Notes under the pieces: generated by a model | Seen by the model: the letters and a program-made list of their open reading frames with translations, nothing else | The model's database searches: none | What the model was told of the DNA's origin: nothing | In this document: positions 38,065 to 48,012 of the stretch, one piece after another | Layout: each line of letters begins with the position of its first letter | Position numbering within the stretch: the stretch's first letter is position 1 | Program-made: the position numbers and the translations under genes | NCBI GenBank assembly: GCA_021737975.1 | Contig: JAIPCZ010000009.1 | Span: 26,626-90,625, forward strand | Reading direction: 5' to 3' | Origin: Polaromonas sp. | GTDB taxonomy: Bacteria; Pseudomonadota; Gammaproteobacteria; Burkholderiales; Burkholderiaceae_C | Length of the DNA: 64,000 nucleotides

Positions 38065-39090
38065 TTACTTTGTTCTTTCAAGACCCTGGACGAAAGTTGC
38101 CAGGGTCTGCGCGGGCACCTCGCCCACCGCGGTGATCCACCAGTCGCCCATGCGCAGGGTCAGCATGCGGGTGGCCCCCATGGCAAACGGCTCATGGGAC
38201 ACTATTTTGTGATGTCGCTCTGCCTCAAAAGCTTCAATGAACAGCGACACTGACGCCAGGCCATCCGAAAAAACCCACTGCAAGGTGTTGGCGGCGGGGT
38301 CGGCCTGACTGGCGCTCACACGCTTGTGGCATGCCATGGATTTAAAGCCAGCCACCTTGCCCTTGAGCAACCAGCCCTCCTGCGCCGCCGTGGTCTTTTG
38401 CAGTTCAGGCTTGTAGACCCTGAAGCCCTCGGTGTTGCCCATCAGCGCAGCCAAACCGGCCATGCTGACCGGTTCGCCCAATTGCAACTGGGAAAATGCG
38501 GCCTGCTCCAGCACGCCCTGCGCCGCGTCGAGCGTCTGCACCTTGACCACCACGCCGGTTTCACGGTGTGTCCAGACCTTGTAGCCATAGCGCAAAGCAT
38601 CCACCGGCACCAGTTGCACCCCGTCCGCCACCACTCCTGCGACACGTTCCTGGCCAAGCACCTTCAGCCCATAATACCGGGCAATCGACGAATCGGCCCG
38701 GTTCAGCAAATTGGGGAAAAGGCCGAACGACTCGCGTGTTTCAGAAATCACCACCTTGCGCTCCGGCAGGAAGGTAACCACCTGATCGTTGCGACGAAAC
38801 GTGGTGCGCGCCGCCCCGGTCAGGGCATCGATCCGCTCCAATTGCTGCTGGCCGTCGCACACATGCCAAATCCGCGATGACGACAGGGTGTCGCCCGCAG
38901 TGACAACAAAGGTGCCAACATAGGTTCTTTGCCTGGCGGCATCGTGCAAGCGCATCAGCCAGCGGCTGATCGGCGCATCTTCCGCCTTGACCACCAGGAT
39001 TCTGGCGGGAGGCTGGTTGGGCTCGCCCTGCGCCCAGGCCAGGCTGGCGCTGAACACGAGGCTCAGAAAAAAAACAGCGTGCCGACTCAA
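38065..39090 (-). CDS. rseB: RseB/MucB, sigma-E regulatory periplasmic protein
   Basis: 341 residues from a TTG that overlaps the rseA stop as TTGA; the TTG is required to include the signal peptide (HAVFFLSLVFSASLAWAQ), and GAGGG lies 7 bp upstream. RseB binds the periplasmic tail of RseA and shields it from cleavage, and releases it when it senses lipid or stress signals. The MucB/RseB N-terminal domain and C-terminal domain are both present. The rare start suggests a fixed low ratio to RseA. Confidence 0.93.
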   Translation of the reverse strand: MSRHAVFFLSLVFSASLAWAQGEPNQPPARILVVKAEDAPISRWLMRLHDAARQRTYVGTFVVTAGDTLSSSRIWHVCDGQQQLERIDALTGAARTTFRRNDQVVTFLPERKVVISETRESFGLFPNLLNRADSSIARYYGLKVLGQERVAGVVADGVQLVPVDALRYGYKVWTHRETGVVVKVQTLDAAQGVLEQAAFSQLQLGEPVSMAGLAALMGNTEGFRVYKPELQKTTAAQEGWLLKGKVAGFKSMACHKRVSASQADPAANTLQWVFSDGLASVSLFIEAFEAERHHKIVSHEPFAMGATRMLTLRMGDWWITAVGEVPAQTLATFVQGLERTK

Positions 39091-39692
39091 CGCGCGCCCT
39101 CTTCAAAGGTGGCGTTGCGCAGGAAGCCGGTTGGCGTCTGCAGTGCCGAAGTGCCACCGAACTGGCGGTGCGCAGCAAGCAGCGCATCAATTTGCGGATC
39201 ACGAATCATGACCGGCGAGGCCCCCGGGCTGCTGACCGGTGCCCTGGACTGGGCCAGGGACAGGGTCGATTGATCAGCGCGAGGCACAGCGGCCAGTTGG
39301 GAATCCTGCGGCCCCAATGCCTGGAAGCCCTGCCATGCGACCACCACCATGGCGACGGATGCCAAGCCAACCACCAGGCGCCACAAGCGGTCATTGGCGC
39401 TGGTCGAGGGAGTGGCCTGGACTTTTGCATCTGGCGCATCCTGCAGGAACAAAGGCGCCGGCTCCTGTTGCATCCTCGCGCGCAGCCGCGACACAAACTC
39501 GGATTCATGGGAGCCCACGTCGGCTTGCCCAGTGCGCATGGCATCACCCACCACATGGTAGCTGTGCCAACGCTGACGGGCCGCGCTGCTGCTCTCCAGC
39601 AGCGCCATAGCCCGTGCAAATTCGGTGTCGCGTAATTGACCGTCGACCAAGGCCGAAACCAACTCACTGTTTTCAATCAAGCTGTCTGTCAT
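39087..39692 (-). CDS. rseA: RseA/MucA, anti-sigma-E factor
   Basis: 201 residues. The N-terminal cytoplasmic domain, beginning ENSELVSALVDGQLRDTEF, is the RseA N-terminal fold that binds the sigma factor. A single membrane helix (LWRLVVGLASVAMVVVAW) is near the middle, and a periplasmic tail follows. Stress cleavage of this protein releases RpoE. It is 51 bp after rpoE and is translationally coupled to rseB. Confidence 0.93.
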   Translation of the reverse strand: MTDSLIENSELVSALVDGQLRDTEFARAMALLESSSAARQRWHSYHVVGDAMRTGQADVGSHESEFVSRLRARMQQEPAPLFLQDAPDAKVQATPSTSANDRLWRLVVGLASVAMVVVAWQGFQALGPQDSQLAAVPRADQSTLSLAQSRAPVSSPGASPVMIRDPQIDALLAAHRQFGGTSALQTPTGFLRNATFEEGAR

Positions 39693-39743
39693 GCTTGTCC
39701 ATGCCTCTGTCGTGATGTCCTGCCAGTGTCCAAAAACTTGTCC

Positions 39744-40388
39744 TTACCACCGCTTGCCCGTCTGCCTTTCCAGCATGGGTTTCACCTTGCTGGAAACCGC
39801 CTCGCGCGCCCGGAAAATACGCGAGCGCACGGTGCCCAAAGGGCAATTCATGACCTCGGCAATTTCCTCATAACTCAAACCATCGATCTCACGCAACGTC
39901 AATGCCTGCTTCAAATCGTCAGGCAAAGCCTCGAGTGCCGCGTTCACCGCCTGGCCAATTTCCTTGGCCGCCAACACCGACTCGGGTGTTTCATCAGTGC
40001 TTGGTTCACTTCTGCGCTGAAAAGTTTCATCGTCCTCGTCATAGGATTGCAAAGCGCTCTGAAATACAGCCGGGTCGTTTTTGAGCTTGAGCAAGAACCG
40101 CTTGGCGGTATTGACAGCAATGCGGTAAAGCCAGGTGTAAAACTGCGCGTCGCCACGAAATTGGTGCAGCGCCCGGTACGCGCGAATGAAAGTTTCCTGG
40201 GCAATGTCTTCGACCAGGTTGACGTCGCGCACCATGCGTCCAATCAGGCGCTCGATACGTCGCTGGTACTTGATGACCAGCAGTTCAAAAGCGCGCTGGT
40301 CGCCGGCAACCGCCCGTTCCACGAGCATGGCATCGCTGTCGCCGGATTGCGGCGTCACCTCTGAGTCCGGTTTCTGATCTGCAGGCAT
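39744..40388 (-). CDS. rpoE: RNA polymerase sigma-E factor
   Basis: 214 residues of an ECF sigma factor. Region 2 has LVIKYQRRIERLIGRMV and VEDIAQETFIRAYRAL, and region 4 has DLKQALTLREIDGLSYEEIAEVMNCPLGTVRSRIFRAR, closing with the typical RpoE tail. It turns on envelope-stress genes. The ATG follows the upstream gene's stop without any spacing. I see no clear GAACTT/TCTGA-type self-promoter in the region I examined. Confidence 0.96.
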   Translation of the reverse strand: MPADQKPDSEVTPQSGDSDAMLVERAVAGDQRAFELLVIKYQRRIERLIGRMVRDVNLVEDIAQETFIRAYRALHQFRGDAQFYTWLYRIAVNTAKRFLLKLKNDPAVFQSALQSYDEDDETFQRRSEPSTDETPESVLAAKEIGQAVNAALEALPDDLKQALTLREIDGLSYEEIAEVMNCPLGTVRSRIFRAREAVSSKVKPMLERQTGKRW

Positions 40389-40847
40389 TCAGACCTCCGG
40401 CGACGCAGCCAAACGGGACCGGGCGGGGTGCGACGCGGGATTGAAAAGGGCGCGACGCAAGGCCAGCCAGCGCTCGGGCTGTGCGTGCTGCGCCGGCCAG
40501 ACCCACACTGCCAAACCTGTCACAGGGCGCAAGCAGAGCAGCAGGCTGTGCTGCGCATCCAGAATCACCTGCGGCGTCACAATCGGACTCAAGCCACCCG
40601 CGTGCAAGCGCCATTCCTGGCCGTCCCAAGCCAGCTGCGCTTGAGGCGCGCGCAGGCCACGCCACACCGCCCAGCCACAAAAAACCAGCCAAAGCAACAA
40701 ACCCAGTAAGTGGGCCTTCCCGTGCGCGACCGACGCCAGCCACCAGGCGCCTTGCGCCACGGCACCCGCCAACGCCACCGCCAGGGTCACAGCCATCTGA
40801 AAACGCGAACGCCCCACCGGAAAACTCACGGCTGGGGCGTTGTACAT
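40389..40847 (-). CDS. Small membrane protein upstream of rpoE (YgfX-like)
   Basis: 152 residues. Two hydrophobic segments (MAVTLAVALAGAVAQGAWWL and LLGLLLWLVFCGWAVW) sit near the N terminus and a soluble part follows with AWDGQEWRLH, a beta-rich core, and a tryptophan-rich WPAQHAQPERWLALRRALF. The layout resembles the YgfX/CptA family, but similarity is only by eye. It is directly fused in phase to rpoE (TGAATG), and so likely part of the sigma-E operon. The function is unknown. Confidence 0.7.
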   Translation of the reverse strand: MYNAPAVSFPVGRSRFQMAVTLAVALAGAVAQGAWWLASVAHGKAHLLGLLLWLVFCGWAVWRGLRAPQAQLAWDGQEWRLHAGGLSPIVTPQVILDAQHSLLLCLRPVTGLAVWVWPAQHAQPERWLALRRALFNPASHPARSRLAASPEV

Positions 40848-40872
40848 TGGCGTGGGCGCTGTGGCTGAAACG

Positions 40873-42126
40873 TCAGGGGGCCCGTTTAAAGACCAGGGAT
40901 CCGTTGGTGCCGCCAAAGCCAAAGTTATTTTTGACGGCCACGTCAATCTTCATGTCACGCGCGGTATTGGCGCAATAGTCCAGATCACATTCAGGATCCT
41001 GATTGAAGATATTGATCGTGGGGGGACTCTTTTGGTGGTGCAAGGCCAGCACCGTGACCACGGATTCGAGCCCGCCGGCACCGCCCAGCAAGTGGCCCGT
41101 CATGGACTTGGTGGAGTTCACCACCACGTTCCTGGCATGGCTGCCCAGAGCCGCCTTGATGGCGTTGGACTCATTGACGTCACCCAGCGGCGTCGAGGTG
41201 CCGTGGGCATTGACGTAGTCCACCTGGTCGGCATTGAGACCGGCGTTGTTCAGGGCGCTCACAATGGCACGGCGCGGGCCGTCCATGTTGGGCGCAGTCA
41301 TGTGGCCCGCATCGGCGCTCATTCCAAAACCGGCCAGCTCGGCATAAATCTTGGCACCGCGTGCCTTGGCATGCTCGTATTCCTCGAGCACCATGACGCC
41401 GGCACCTTCGCCCAGCACAAAACCGTCGCGGTCTTTGTCCCAGGGCCGCGATGCGGTTGCGGGGTCGTCATTGCGGGTGCTTAAAGCGCGCATGGCGGCA
41501 AAGCCACCGACACCCAGCGCCGACACCGTGGCCTCGGAACCGCCGGCCACCACGACGTCGGCATCCCCGTACTCAATCATGCGCCCGGCCTGGCCGATGC
41601 AATGCAGGCCGGTGGTGCAGGCGGTCACGATGGCCAGATTCGGCCCCTTGAAGCCAAAACGGATCGACACATGGCCGGCAATCATGTTGACAATGGTGGA
41701 CGGCACAAAAAAGGGCGAAATACGCCGCGCGCCGCGTTGCACAAATTCGGTGTGCACACTTTCGATCATGGGCAGGCCGCCAATGCCGGAGCCGATCACG
41801 CAGGCAATACGCGTGGCGAGTTCCTCACTCAAACCGTCGCCAGTGGGCAAACCGGCGTCGGCCACAGCCTGTGCCGCGGCCGCAATGCCGTAGTGAATGA
41901 AGGTGTCCATGGTGCGCGCCTCTTTGGCGCTCATGTAGGACTCGATGTCGAATCCCTTGACCTCTGCTGCGATTTTGCAGTTGAACGTGGATGCGTCGAA
42001 GTGGGTGATCAAGCCCACACCGGACTGACCCGCCAGCAAATTGGCCCAAGTCGTGTCCACCGTGTTGCCAACGGGACTGACACAACCCAAACCGGTAACG
42101 ACAACGCGACGACGAGGCATATTCAT
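40873..42126 (-). CDS. fabF: Beta-ketoacyl-ACP synthase II
   Basis: 417 residues. The catalytic Cys is in [11 protein letters not shown], and the two His in HGTSTPLGD and [15 protein letters not shown] complete the Cys-His-His triad. It condenses malonyl-ACP onto the growing acyl chain and is important for temperature control of unsaturation. The start could be MNMPRRR or the ATG two codons in. It lies 145 bp after acpP, with a hairpin in the gap. Confidence 0.97.
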   Translation of the reverse strand: MNMPRRRVVVTGLGCVSPVGNTVDTTWANLLAGQSGVGLITHFDASTFNCKIAAEVKGFDIESYMSAKEARTMDTFIHYGIAAAAQAVADAGLPTGDGLSEELATRIACVIGSGIGGLPMIESVHTEFVQRGARRISPFFVPSTIVNMIAGHVSIRFGFKGPNLAIVTACTTGLHCIGQAGRMIEYGDADVVVAGGSEATVSALGVGGFAAMRALSTRNDDPATASRPWDKDRDGFVLGEGAGVMVLEEYEHAKARGAKIYAELAGFGMSADAGHMTAPNMDGPRRAIVSALNNAGLNADQVDYVNAHGTSTPLGDVNESNAIKAALGSHARNVVVNSTKSMTGHLLGGAGGLESVVTVLALHHQKSPPTINIFNQDPECDLDYCANTARDMKIDVAVKNNFGFGGTNGSLVFKRAP

Positions 42127-42154
42127 AAGCAGTCAGAGGTTCGTCCGAATAAAC

Positions 42155-42175
42155 CCCACCCCAGGACGGGGTGGG
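42155..42175 (-). other. Intercistronic hairpin between acpP and fabF
   Basis: CCCACCCC (42155-42162) and GGGGTGGG (42168-42175) form a perfect 8-bp stem with a 5-base loop. On the minus strand it is followed by TTTATT. It lies about 30 bp before the fabF ATG, and might act as a partial terminator or a 3'-end shield, giving more acpP than fabF mRNA. Confidence 0.55.
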
Positions 42176-42271
42176 ATGAAGATTGGGTACCGCCAGCATC
42201 CAGGCCCATGTCAATGACCGGCTTGTGATGCTGACCCTGGCGACACCCTCGCAGGGCGTCAGCCTTCAGGA

Positions 42272-42547
<276 letters not shown>

Positions 42548-42630
42548 TTAGCCGGGCTTGGAAAGGACTCCTGAACCCGGCCACCGTACGGATAACGCGG
42601 CTTTATTGTGACATCAATGGCGCCTGACCC

Positions 42631-43380
42631 TCAGGCCATGAACATACCACCATTGACGTGTAATTCTTGTCCCGTCACATAGGCCGCCTGCGGCGATGCC
42701 AGATAAGCCACCGCGTGCGCGATGTCAGCCGGCTTGCCGAGATGGCCCAGGGGAATCTGGCCCAGCAAGGCCTTTTGCTGCTCGTCGGTCAAATTGGCGG
42801 TCATGTCGGTTTCAATGAAACCGGGGGCAATGCAGTTGACCGTGATATTGCGCGACCCCAGTTCACGCGCCAGGGCGCGCGTCATGCCGGCGACACCGGC
42901 CTTGGCGGCCGCATAGTTGGCCTGCCCCGGATTGCCGGAAGCGCCCACCACCGAGGTGATGTTGATGATGCGGCCATAACGCTGCTTCATCATGGTTCGC
43001 ATCACTGCGCGGCTCATGCGAAAGACCGCCTTGAGGTTGGTGTCGAGCACGGCATCCCACTCGTCGTCCTTCATGCGCATGGCCAGGTTGTCACGCGTGA
43101 TGCCGGCGTTGTTCACCAGAATCTGCAGCCCACCGTGCTCTTTGACGATGCCGTCGATCAGCGCATCCACCCCCGCCGGATCGTTGACATCGAGAACCCG
43201 CCCTCCCGAGCCGGCAAAGGCCGACAGCGACTGCGAGACTTTGGCCGCGCCGTCAGCGCTGGTCGCGGTGCCGATCACCTTGAGACCACGCTCGGCCAGG
43301 ATGAGCGCAATCGCCGCACCAATGCCGCGCGAGGCGCCCGTGACGAGGGCCAGTTGGCCTTCAAATTTGACTTCGCTCAT
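42631..43380 (-). CDS. fabG: 3-oxoacyl-ACP reductase
   Basis: 249 residues of the short-chain dehydrogenase fold. The NADPH motif TGASRGIG is near residues 14-21, NNAGITRDNL follows, and the catalytic Ser-Tyr-Lys is in ITSVVGASGNPGQANYAAAKAG. It reduces 3-oxoacyl-ACP. The start at 43380 overlaps the fabD stop by 4 bp. A longer open frame upstream overlaps fabD and is not coding. Confidence 0.97.
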   Translation of the reverse strand: MSEVKFEGQLALVTGASRGIGAAIALILAERGLKVIGTATSADGAAKVSQSLSAFAGSGGRVLDVNDPAGVDALIDGIVKEHGGLQILVNNAGITRDNLAMRMKDDEWDAVLDTNLKAVFRMSRAVMRTMMKQRYGRIINITSVVGASGNPGQANYAAAKAGVAGMTRALARELGSRNITVNCIAPGFIETDMTANLTDEQQKALLGQIPLGHLGKPADIAHAVAYLASPQAAYVTGQELHVNGGMFMA

Positions 43381-44342
43381 GTTAATTGGGCATCCAGAAT
43401 AAATGTCTTGACTTCGGCCAGGCTGGCAAGATCCAGCAGGGGCAAACCCTGCATCTCGGCATTGATGCGCTTGGTCATGCCCGCCAGCACCTTGCCGGGG
43501 CCGCACTCAACCAGGTTGGGCAAACCGCGCGCGCCCAACGCCTGCACACACTCGACCCAGCGCACCGGGCCAAAGGCCTGCCGAAACAGCGCATCACGGA
43601 TGCGGTCAGCGTCCTGCTCCACCGCAACGTCGATGTTGTTGACCACCGCAATTTGAGGCTGCGCAAAAACCGTGGCCTGCAGTTTTTCCTTGAGCTTGAG
43701 CGCCGCCGGTTTCATCAGGCTGGAGTGAAACGGGGCCGACACCGGCAATGGCAAGGCGCGCTTGGCGCCCTGGGCTTTCAGTGCCACACAGGCTTGCTCG
43801 ACCGCAGCCTTGGATCCCGCAATCACGGTCTGACCCGGATCATTAAAATTGACGGCTTCGACGATCTCGGCGGAACCGGTGCCAAAAGAGGCCGTGACTT
43901 CGGCACAGCCGGCGCTGACCCTGGCTGCTTCCATGCCCAAGATGGCGGCCATGGCGCCCACGCCCACGGGCACGGCGTCCTGCATGGCCTGGGCCCGAAA
44001 ACGCACCAGCGGGGCTGCTTGCGCCAGCGTCAGGACGCCGGCGGCGACCAGCGCCGAATATTCGCCAAGCGAGTGACCTGCCAGGGCTTGCGGCGCAATA
44101 CCCACTTCAGCCATCCAGACACGGTAGGCAGCCACACCGGCCACCAGCATGACGGGCTGGGTGTTGGTGGTCAGTGCCAGCGCTTCCTTGGGGCCGTCCT
44201 TGATGAGCAGGCCGATGTCTTCGCTCAGGGCATCGGAGGCCTCTTGCAGGGCGCCCCGCACTTGCGGGTGATCACCCCAACCGTCGAGCATGCCGACCGA
44301 TTGCGAGCCCTGGCCAGGAAATACAAATGCAAATGGTTTCAT
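43377..44342 (-). CDS. fabD: Malonyl-CoA:ACP transacylase
   Basis: 321 residues. The nucleophile Ser lies in AGHSLGEYSALVAAG, the N terminus FVFPGQGSQSVGMLD is typical, and the His dyad partner is in VSAPFHSSLM. It moves malonyl from CoA to ACP. It lies between fabH and fabG and overlaps fabG by 4 bp. Confidence 0.97.
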   Translation of the reverse strand: MKPFAFVFPGQGSQSVGMLDGWGDHPQVRGALQEASDALSEDIGLLIKDGPKEALALTTNTQPVMLVAGVAAYRVWMAEVGIAPQALAGHSLGEYSALVAAGVLTLAQAAPLVRFRAQAMQDAVPVGVGAMAAILGMEAARVSAGCAEVTASFGTGSAEIVEAVNFNDPGQTVIAGSKAAVEQACVALKAQGAKRALPLPVSAPFHSSLMKPAALKLKEKLQATVFAQPQIAVVNNIDVAVEQDADRIRDALFRQAFGPVRWVECVQALGARGLPNLVECGPGKVLAGMTKRINAEMQGLPLLDLASLAEVKTFILDAQLT

Positions 44343-44400
44343 TTTGGTCAGATGGAAATGAGGAAAACGACTTTATCCCGAAACAGGCAAGCGGGGTCGC

Positions 44401-45378
44401 CTACAGTTTCAGCAGCACAGCACCCCAAGTAAAACCGCCCCCGACCCCTTCAAGCAGCAAGGTTTGACCAGGTTTGGCCTGGCCACTGCGCACTGCGCTA
44501 TCCAGCGCCAGCGGAATCGAGGCAGCCGAGGTGTTGCCGTGCTGGTCGACAGTGACCACCACTTTCTCCATGGGCAATTTAAGCTTGCGCGCTGTGCTCT
44601 GCATGATGCGAATGTTGGCCTGGTGCGGAATCAGCCAGTCAACATCAGCATCCGTCTTGCCCGCTTTGGCCAGAACAGCACGCGCCGTTTCATCAAGCAC
44701 CCCGACCGCGAGTTTGAAGACGGCCTGGCCGTCCATGCGCAGCATCGGGTCACCCAGAATACTGCCGCCGCAGACATGGCCAGGCACACAAAGGATTTTG
44801 GCATGGCTGCCATCGGCGTGAATGTCGGTGGCCAAAATGCCGGGTTCCGCGGACGCTTCGAGCACGACCGCGCCCGCGCCGTCACCGAACAGCACGCAGG
44901 TGGTGCGGTCCTTGAAGTCGAGAATGCGCGAAAAAACCTCGGAACCGATCACCAGCGCCCTGGTCGCGGTACCCGACTTGATCAGGGAATCGGCGATGGT
45001 CAGGGCATAGATGAAGCCGCTGCAAACCGCCTGCACATCAAAAGCCGCGCCACCCCTGACGCCGAGCTTGCCCTGCAAAATGCAGGCTGTCGAGGGGAAC
45101 ACCATGTCGGGCGTCGACGTGGCCACAATGATCAGGTCAATGTCCTTGGCTTGCACGCCGGCAGCCTCCAGCGCCAGGCGTGCCGCCTGCAAGGCCAGGT
45201 CGCTGCTGGCCACATCCGCGTCAGCGAAATGCCGGGCGCGGATGCCGGTGCGCTCGACGATCCAGTCGTCGCTGGACTCAACGCCCTGGGTAGCAAGTTC
45301 AGCCACCAAGTCAGCATTGGTGAGTCGCCGCGGCGGCAAATAACTGCCAGTGCCGGTAATACGAGAATAAGTTTTCAT
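44401..45378 (-). CDS. fabH: Beta-ketoacyl-ACP synthase III
   Basis: 325 residues. The catalytic Cys lies in [15 protein letters not shown], His in [10 protein letters not shown] and Asn in [13 protein letters not shown], giving the Cys-His-Asn triad. It starts fatty acid synthesis by condensing acetyl-CoA and malonyl-ACP. It follows plsX by 27 bp and precedes fabD by 58 bp. Confidence 0.97.
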   Translation of the reverse strand: MKTYSRITGTGSYLPPRRLTNADLVAELATQGVESSDDWIVERTGIRARHFADADVASSDLALQAARLALEAAGVQAKDIDLIIVATSTPDMVFPSTACILQGKLGVRGGAAFDVQAVCSGFIYALTIADSLIKSGTATRALVIGSEVFSRILDFKDRTTCVLFGDGAGAVVLEASAEPGILATDIHADGSHAKILCVPGHVCGGSILGDPMLRMDGQAVFKLAVGVLDETARAVLAKAGKTDADVDWLIPHQANIRIMQSTARKLKLPMEKVVVTVDQHGNTSAASIPLALDSAVRSGQAKPGQTLLLEGVGGGFTWGAVLLKL

Positions 45379-45405
45379 GAATCGAACGAAGAAGGTCGCC
45401 TGCGA

Positions 45406-46431
45406 TCAAATTGGCACGTCATCAGCCGCCAGCAGCGGAGCGGCATGGGCAATCCGAACCCGAACACGATCTAACAGATTATTGCGCGCTGCATCATACG
45501 CCCGCGTCAGGGCATAACCGAAAGCCATCTGGTCAGCCGAACCATGGCTCTTGAAAACCAGACCGCGCAATCCCAGGAGGGCACCGCCGTTGTAGCGCCG
45601 GTGGTCCATGCGTTTCTTGAGCGCGGAAATCACGGGGTAAGCGGTCAGCGCTGCCAATTTTGTGAAGATATTGCGCGAAAACTCTCGTTTAAGAAAGTCC
45701 ACGATCATGCCGGCCAGGCCTTCGCTGGCCTTGAGCGCGACATTGCCAACAAAGCCGTCGCACACCACGATGTCGGCTGTCCCTTTGAAAATGTCATTAC
45801 CTTCGACATTGCCATAGAAGTTCAAGTCGCCCGCCATGCCGGCGGCGCGCAGCAACTCACCAGCCTTCTTGATGACTTCATTGCCCTTGATGGCTTCCTC
45901 GCCGATATTGAGCAGGCCAACGCTTGGATTGTCCTCGCCACTGAGCACCGACACCAGCGCCGACCCCATGACGGCAAACTGCAGCAAGTGCTCTGCCGTG
46001 CAGTCCACATTGGCCCCCATGTCAAGCACGGTGGTGGCGGCCCCTTTGGCATTGGGAATTTGCCCGGCAATGGCGGGGCGGTCAATGCCATCCAGGGTTT
46101 TCAGGAGATATCGTGAAATCGCCATCAAGGCGCCGGTATTGCCGGCAGAGACGGCGGCCTGGGCTGCGCCGTCCTTGACCTGCATGATGGCCACGCGCAT
46201 CGAGGAGTCCTTTTTGCGCCGCAGCGCGACTTCCAGAGAATCATCCATGGTGACCACTTCGCTGGCGAGCACCACGGTGGCCCGCGCGTGGGAAAAGCCC
46301 GCCATGCTCTGCGGAAGTCCGACCAGGATCAATTGCACATCCGGGTGCTGATCCAAAAAACGGGAGCACGCAGGCAGGGTGACCCCGGGACCATGGTCGC
46401 CCCCCATGCAGTCAACAGCAATAGTGATCAT
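45406..46431 (-). CDS. plsX: Phosphate acyltransferase PlsX
   Basis: 341 residues from [18 protein letters not shown], the family N terminus; a six-codon longer start is less likely. Other marks are [17 protein letters not shown] and [14 protein letters not shown]. It makes acyl-phosphate from acyl-ACP for phospholipid synthesis. It is downstream of rpmF, with a strong hairpin in the 115-bp gap that could lower its expression relative to the ribosomal protein. Confidence 0.95.
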   Translation of the reverse strand: MITIAVDCMGGDHGPGVTLPACSRFLDQHPDVQLILVGLPQSMAGFSHARATVVLASEVVTMDDSLEVALRRKKDSSMRVAIMQVKDGAAQAAVSAGNTGALMAISRYLLKTLDGIDRPAIAGQIPNAKGAATTVLDMGANVDCTAEHLLQFAVMGSALVSVLSGEDNPSVGLLNIGEEAIKGNEVIKKAGELLRAAGMAGDLNFYGNVEGNDIFKGTADIVVCDGFVGNVALKASEGLAGMIVDFLKREFSRNIFTKLAALTAYPVISALKKRMDHRRYNGGALLGLRGLVFKSHGSADQMAFGYALTRAYDAARNNLLDRVRVRIAHAAPLLAADDVPI

Positions 46432-46494
46432 GAATAACAGGTCGCCCAAGAAACATCAATGACTCGTCCAACAGGCATCAGACTCAAAAAAGCA

Positions 46495-46531
46495 AAGGCC
46501 CGGGGCTACACGTTTGGTAGCCCCGGGCCTT
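46495..46531 (-). terminator. Strong hairpin (terminator or attenuator) between rpmF and plsX
   Basis: A perfect 15-bp inverted repeat (46495-46509 and 46517-46531) with a 7-base loop. On the minus strand it is followed by TGCTTTTTTG. It should end many rpmF transcripts, so plsX and the fab genes may depend on read-through or an additional promoter. Confidence 0.75.
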
Positions 46532-46546
46532 GGGTGTCTGAAAGAA

Positions 46547-46729
46547 TCAGGCTTCAGTCTTGCTCTTGATCACCTGACGACCACGGTAGAAGCCGTTGGG
46601 GCTGATGTGGTGACGCAAGTGGGTTTCGCCAGTGGTGGCTTCGACGGCGATACCGGGCACGACCAGCGCATTGTGCGAACGGTGCATGCCGCGCTTGGAA
46701 GGGGACTTTTTGTTTTGTTGGACGGCCAT
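46547..46729 (-). CDS. rpmF: 50S ribosomal protein L32
   Basis: 60 residues. The N terminus [19 protein letters not shown] is typical of L32, followed by [18 protein letters not shown]. There are no zinc-binding Cys pairs, so it is the zinc-independent form. The AAGGAG ribosome site 7 bp upstream selects the ATG at 46729. It follows yceD as in most proteobacteria. Confidence 0.97.
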   Translation of the reverse strand: MAVQQNKKSPSKRGMHRSHNALVVPGIAVEATTGETHLRHHISPNGFYRGRQVIKSKTEA

Positions 46730-46847
46730 AATTGGCTCCTTAAGGCTGCAAGCTGCCAATGTGGCAGCCGATGGGGATTGTTAAAAAGCGCACGTCGTCA
46801 TGCGCAAAAGCTAGAGAGTATAACCCAAGGCAGCAGATTTCATACCC

Positions 46848-47393
46848 TCAGTGTTTGCCGGGTCCTTTCAGTCCGGCCAGCACGGCAAAGGGGCTTAGCT
46901 TGGGCGAGGCCTCTTCAAAGTCAGCATCCGCAACCGCCAGCTTGACCGGCATGGGACAGCTGTCGTGGCGCGGCACCACCGGCAAATCCATCAGCACCTC
47001 GTCCTCGATCAGCGCCGCCAGATCGAAATCCCGACTCAGAACCAGCACGTCTTCGGGTGATTCATCGTCTTCCTGCTCGGCCTGCGCCTCGGTCTCGACA
47101 AATCGGAAGGCCCGCTCAATCTGCACCGGCACATCCACCGGCCCCAGGCAACGCTGGCAAGTCAGGGGCAGGACGGTGTCGACACTTAAAAACAACCACG
47201 CCTGTGGCAGCCCTTTGGCATCAGGCTGCAACGCGCCCCGCAACGTCCAATTCACCACGTTTTGTCCTCCAACCCCCTGCGTTTCCTCCATCAGGCGCTC
47301 GTAATTGGACAGCGTGTCCTGTCCAGCGAGTTGTTGAGATGATTGTCCGGCGTGTTTGACATCGAGTTTGGGCGGGCGTAGGTTGGTCGTCAT
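46848..47393 (-). CDS. yceD: YceD/DUF177 family protein
   Basis: 181 residues from the ATG of MTTNLRPPKLD. The family mark is LTCQRCLGPVDVPVQI, with two Cys, and an acidic stretch (EQEDDESPEDVLVLSRDFDLA) follows. YceD is linked with 23S rRNA in plants and bacteria and sits before rpmF. The 25-bp gap to the divergent maf gene must contain parts of both promoters. A longer frame upstream runs through maf antisense and is rejected. Confidence 0.92.
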   Translation of the reverse strand: MTTNLRPPKLDVKHAGQSSQQLAGQDTLSNYERLMEETQGVGGQNVVNWTLRGALQPDAKGLPQAWLFLSVDTVLPLTCQRCLGPVDVPVQIERAFRFVETEAQAEQEDDESPEDVLVLSRDFDLAALIEDEVLMDLPVVPRHDSCPMPVKLAVADADFEEASPKLSPFAVLAGLKGPGKH

Positions 47394-47418
47394 GTCCGCA
47401 GTGTAAGAGAATCGGGGG

Positions 47419-48012
47419 ATGACCGAATCCACGCAACGCCAGATCATCCTGGCCTCCACCTCCGTATACCGCAGCCAGTTGCTCAAGCGATTGAGGCTGT
47501 CGTTTGCCGTGATCGCCCCGCACGTGGACGAGGCCGCGCTGCCCGATGAGGGCCCCGAGCAACTGGCCCGCCGCTTGGCGCGGGCCAAGGCGCAAGTGGT
47601 CGCTGCGCAGCATCCCGAGTGTCTGGTCATCGGCTCCGACCAGGTTGCAGACCTCAACGGCCAGGCTTTGGGCAAACCAGAAACCCATGCGCGTGCCGTG
47701 GCGCAATTACAGCGCATGCGCGGACAAACTGTCGTGTTTCATACCGCTGTCGCGGTTGTTTGCCAGGCCACCGGGTTCGCGCAAACCGAGCTCGCGCAGG
47801 TCAAAGTCCAATTCAGAAACTTGAGCGACGCACAGATCGAGCGCTACCTGCTCGCGGAGCAGCCTTATGACTGCGCGGGCAGCGCCAAAAGCGAAGGGCT
47901 TGGCATTGCCCTGCTGGCGCGCATTGACAGCGACGACCCGACCGCCCTGGTTGGCTTGCCGCTGATTCGCACCTGTCACTTGCTGGAAGCCGCAGGCTAC
48001 ACCGTGTTATGA
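47419..48012 (+). CDS. Maf-like nucleoside triphosphate pyrophosphatase (YceF-type)
   Basis: 197 residues. The N-terminal ILASTSVYRSQLL, the acidic GSDQVADLNGQALGKP and the YDCAGSAKSEG region are typical of Maf; this is the YceF subgroup rather than YhdE. It hydrolyses non-canonical nucleotides such as m7GTP. It is directly before the next gene, whose ATG overlaps its stop by 4 bp. Confidence 0.92.
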   Translation: MTESTQRQIILASTSVYRSQLLKRLRLSFAVIAPHVDEAALPDEGPEQLARRLARAKAQVVAAQHPECLVIGSDQVADLNGQALGKPETHARAVAQLQRMRGQTVVFHTAVAVVCQATGFAQTELAQVKVQFRNLSDAQIERYLLAEQPYDCAGSAKSEGLGIALLARIDSDDPTALVGLPLIRTCHLLEAAGYTVL

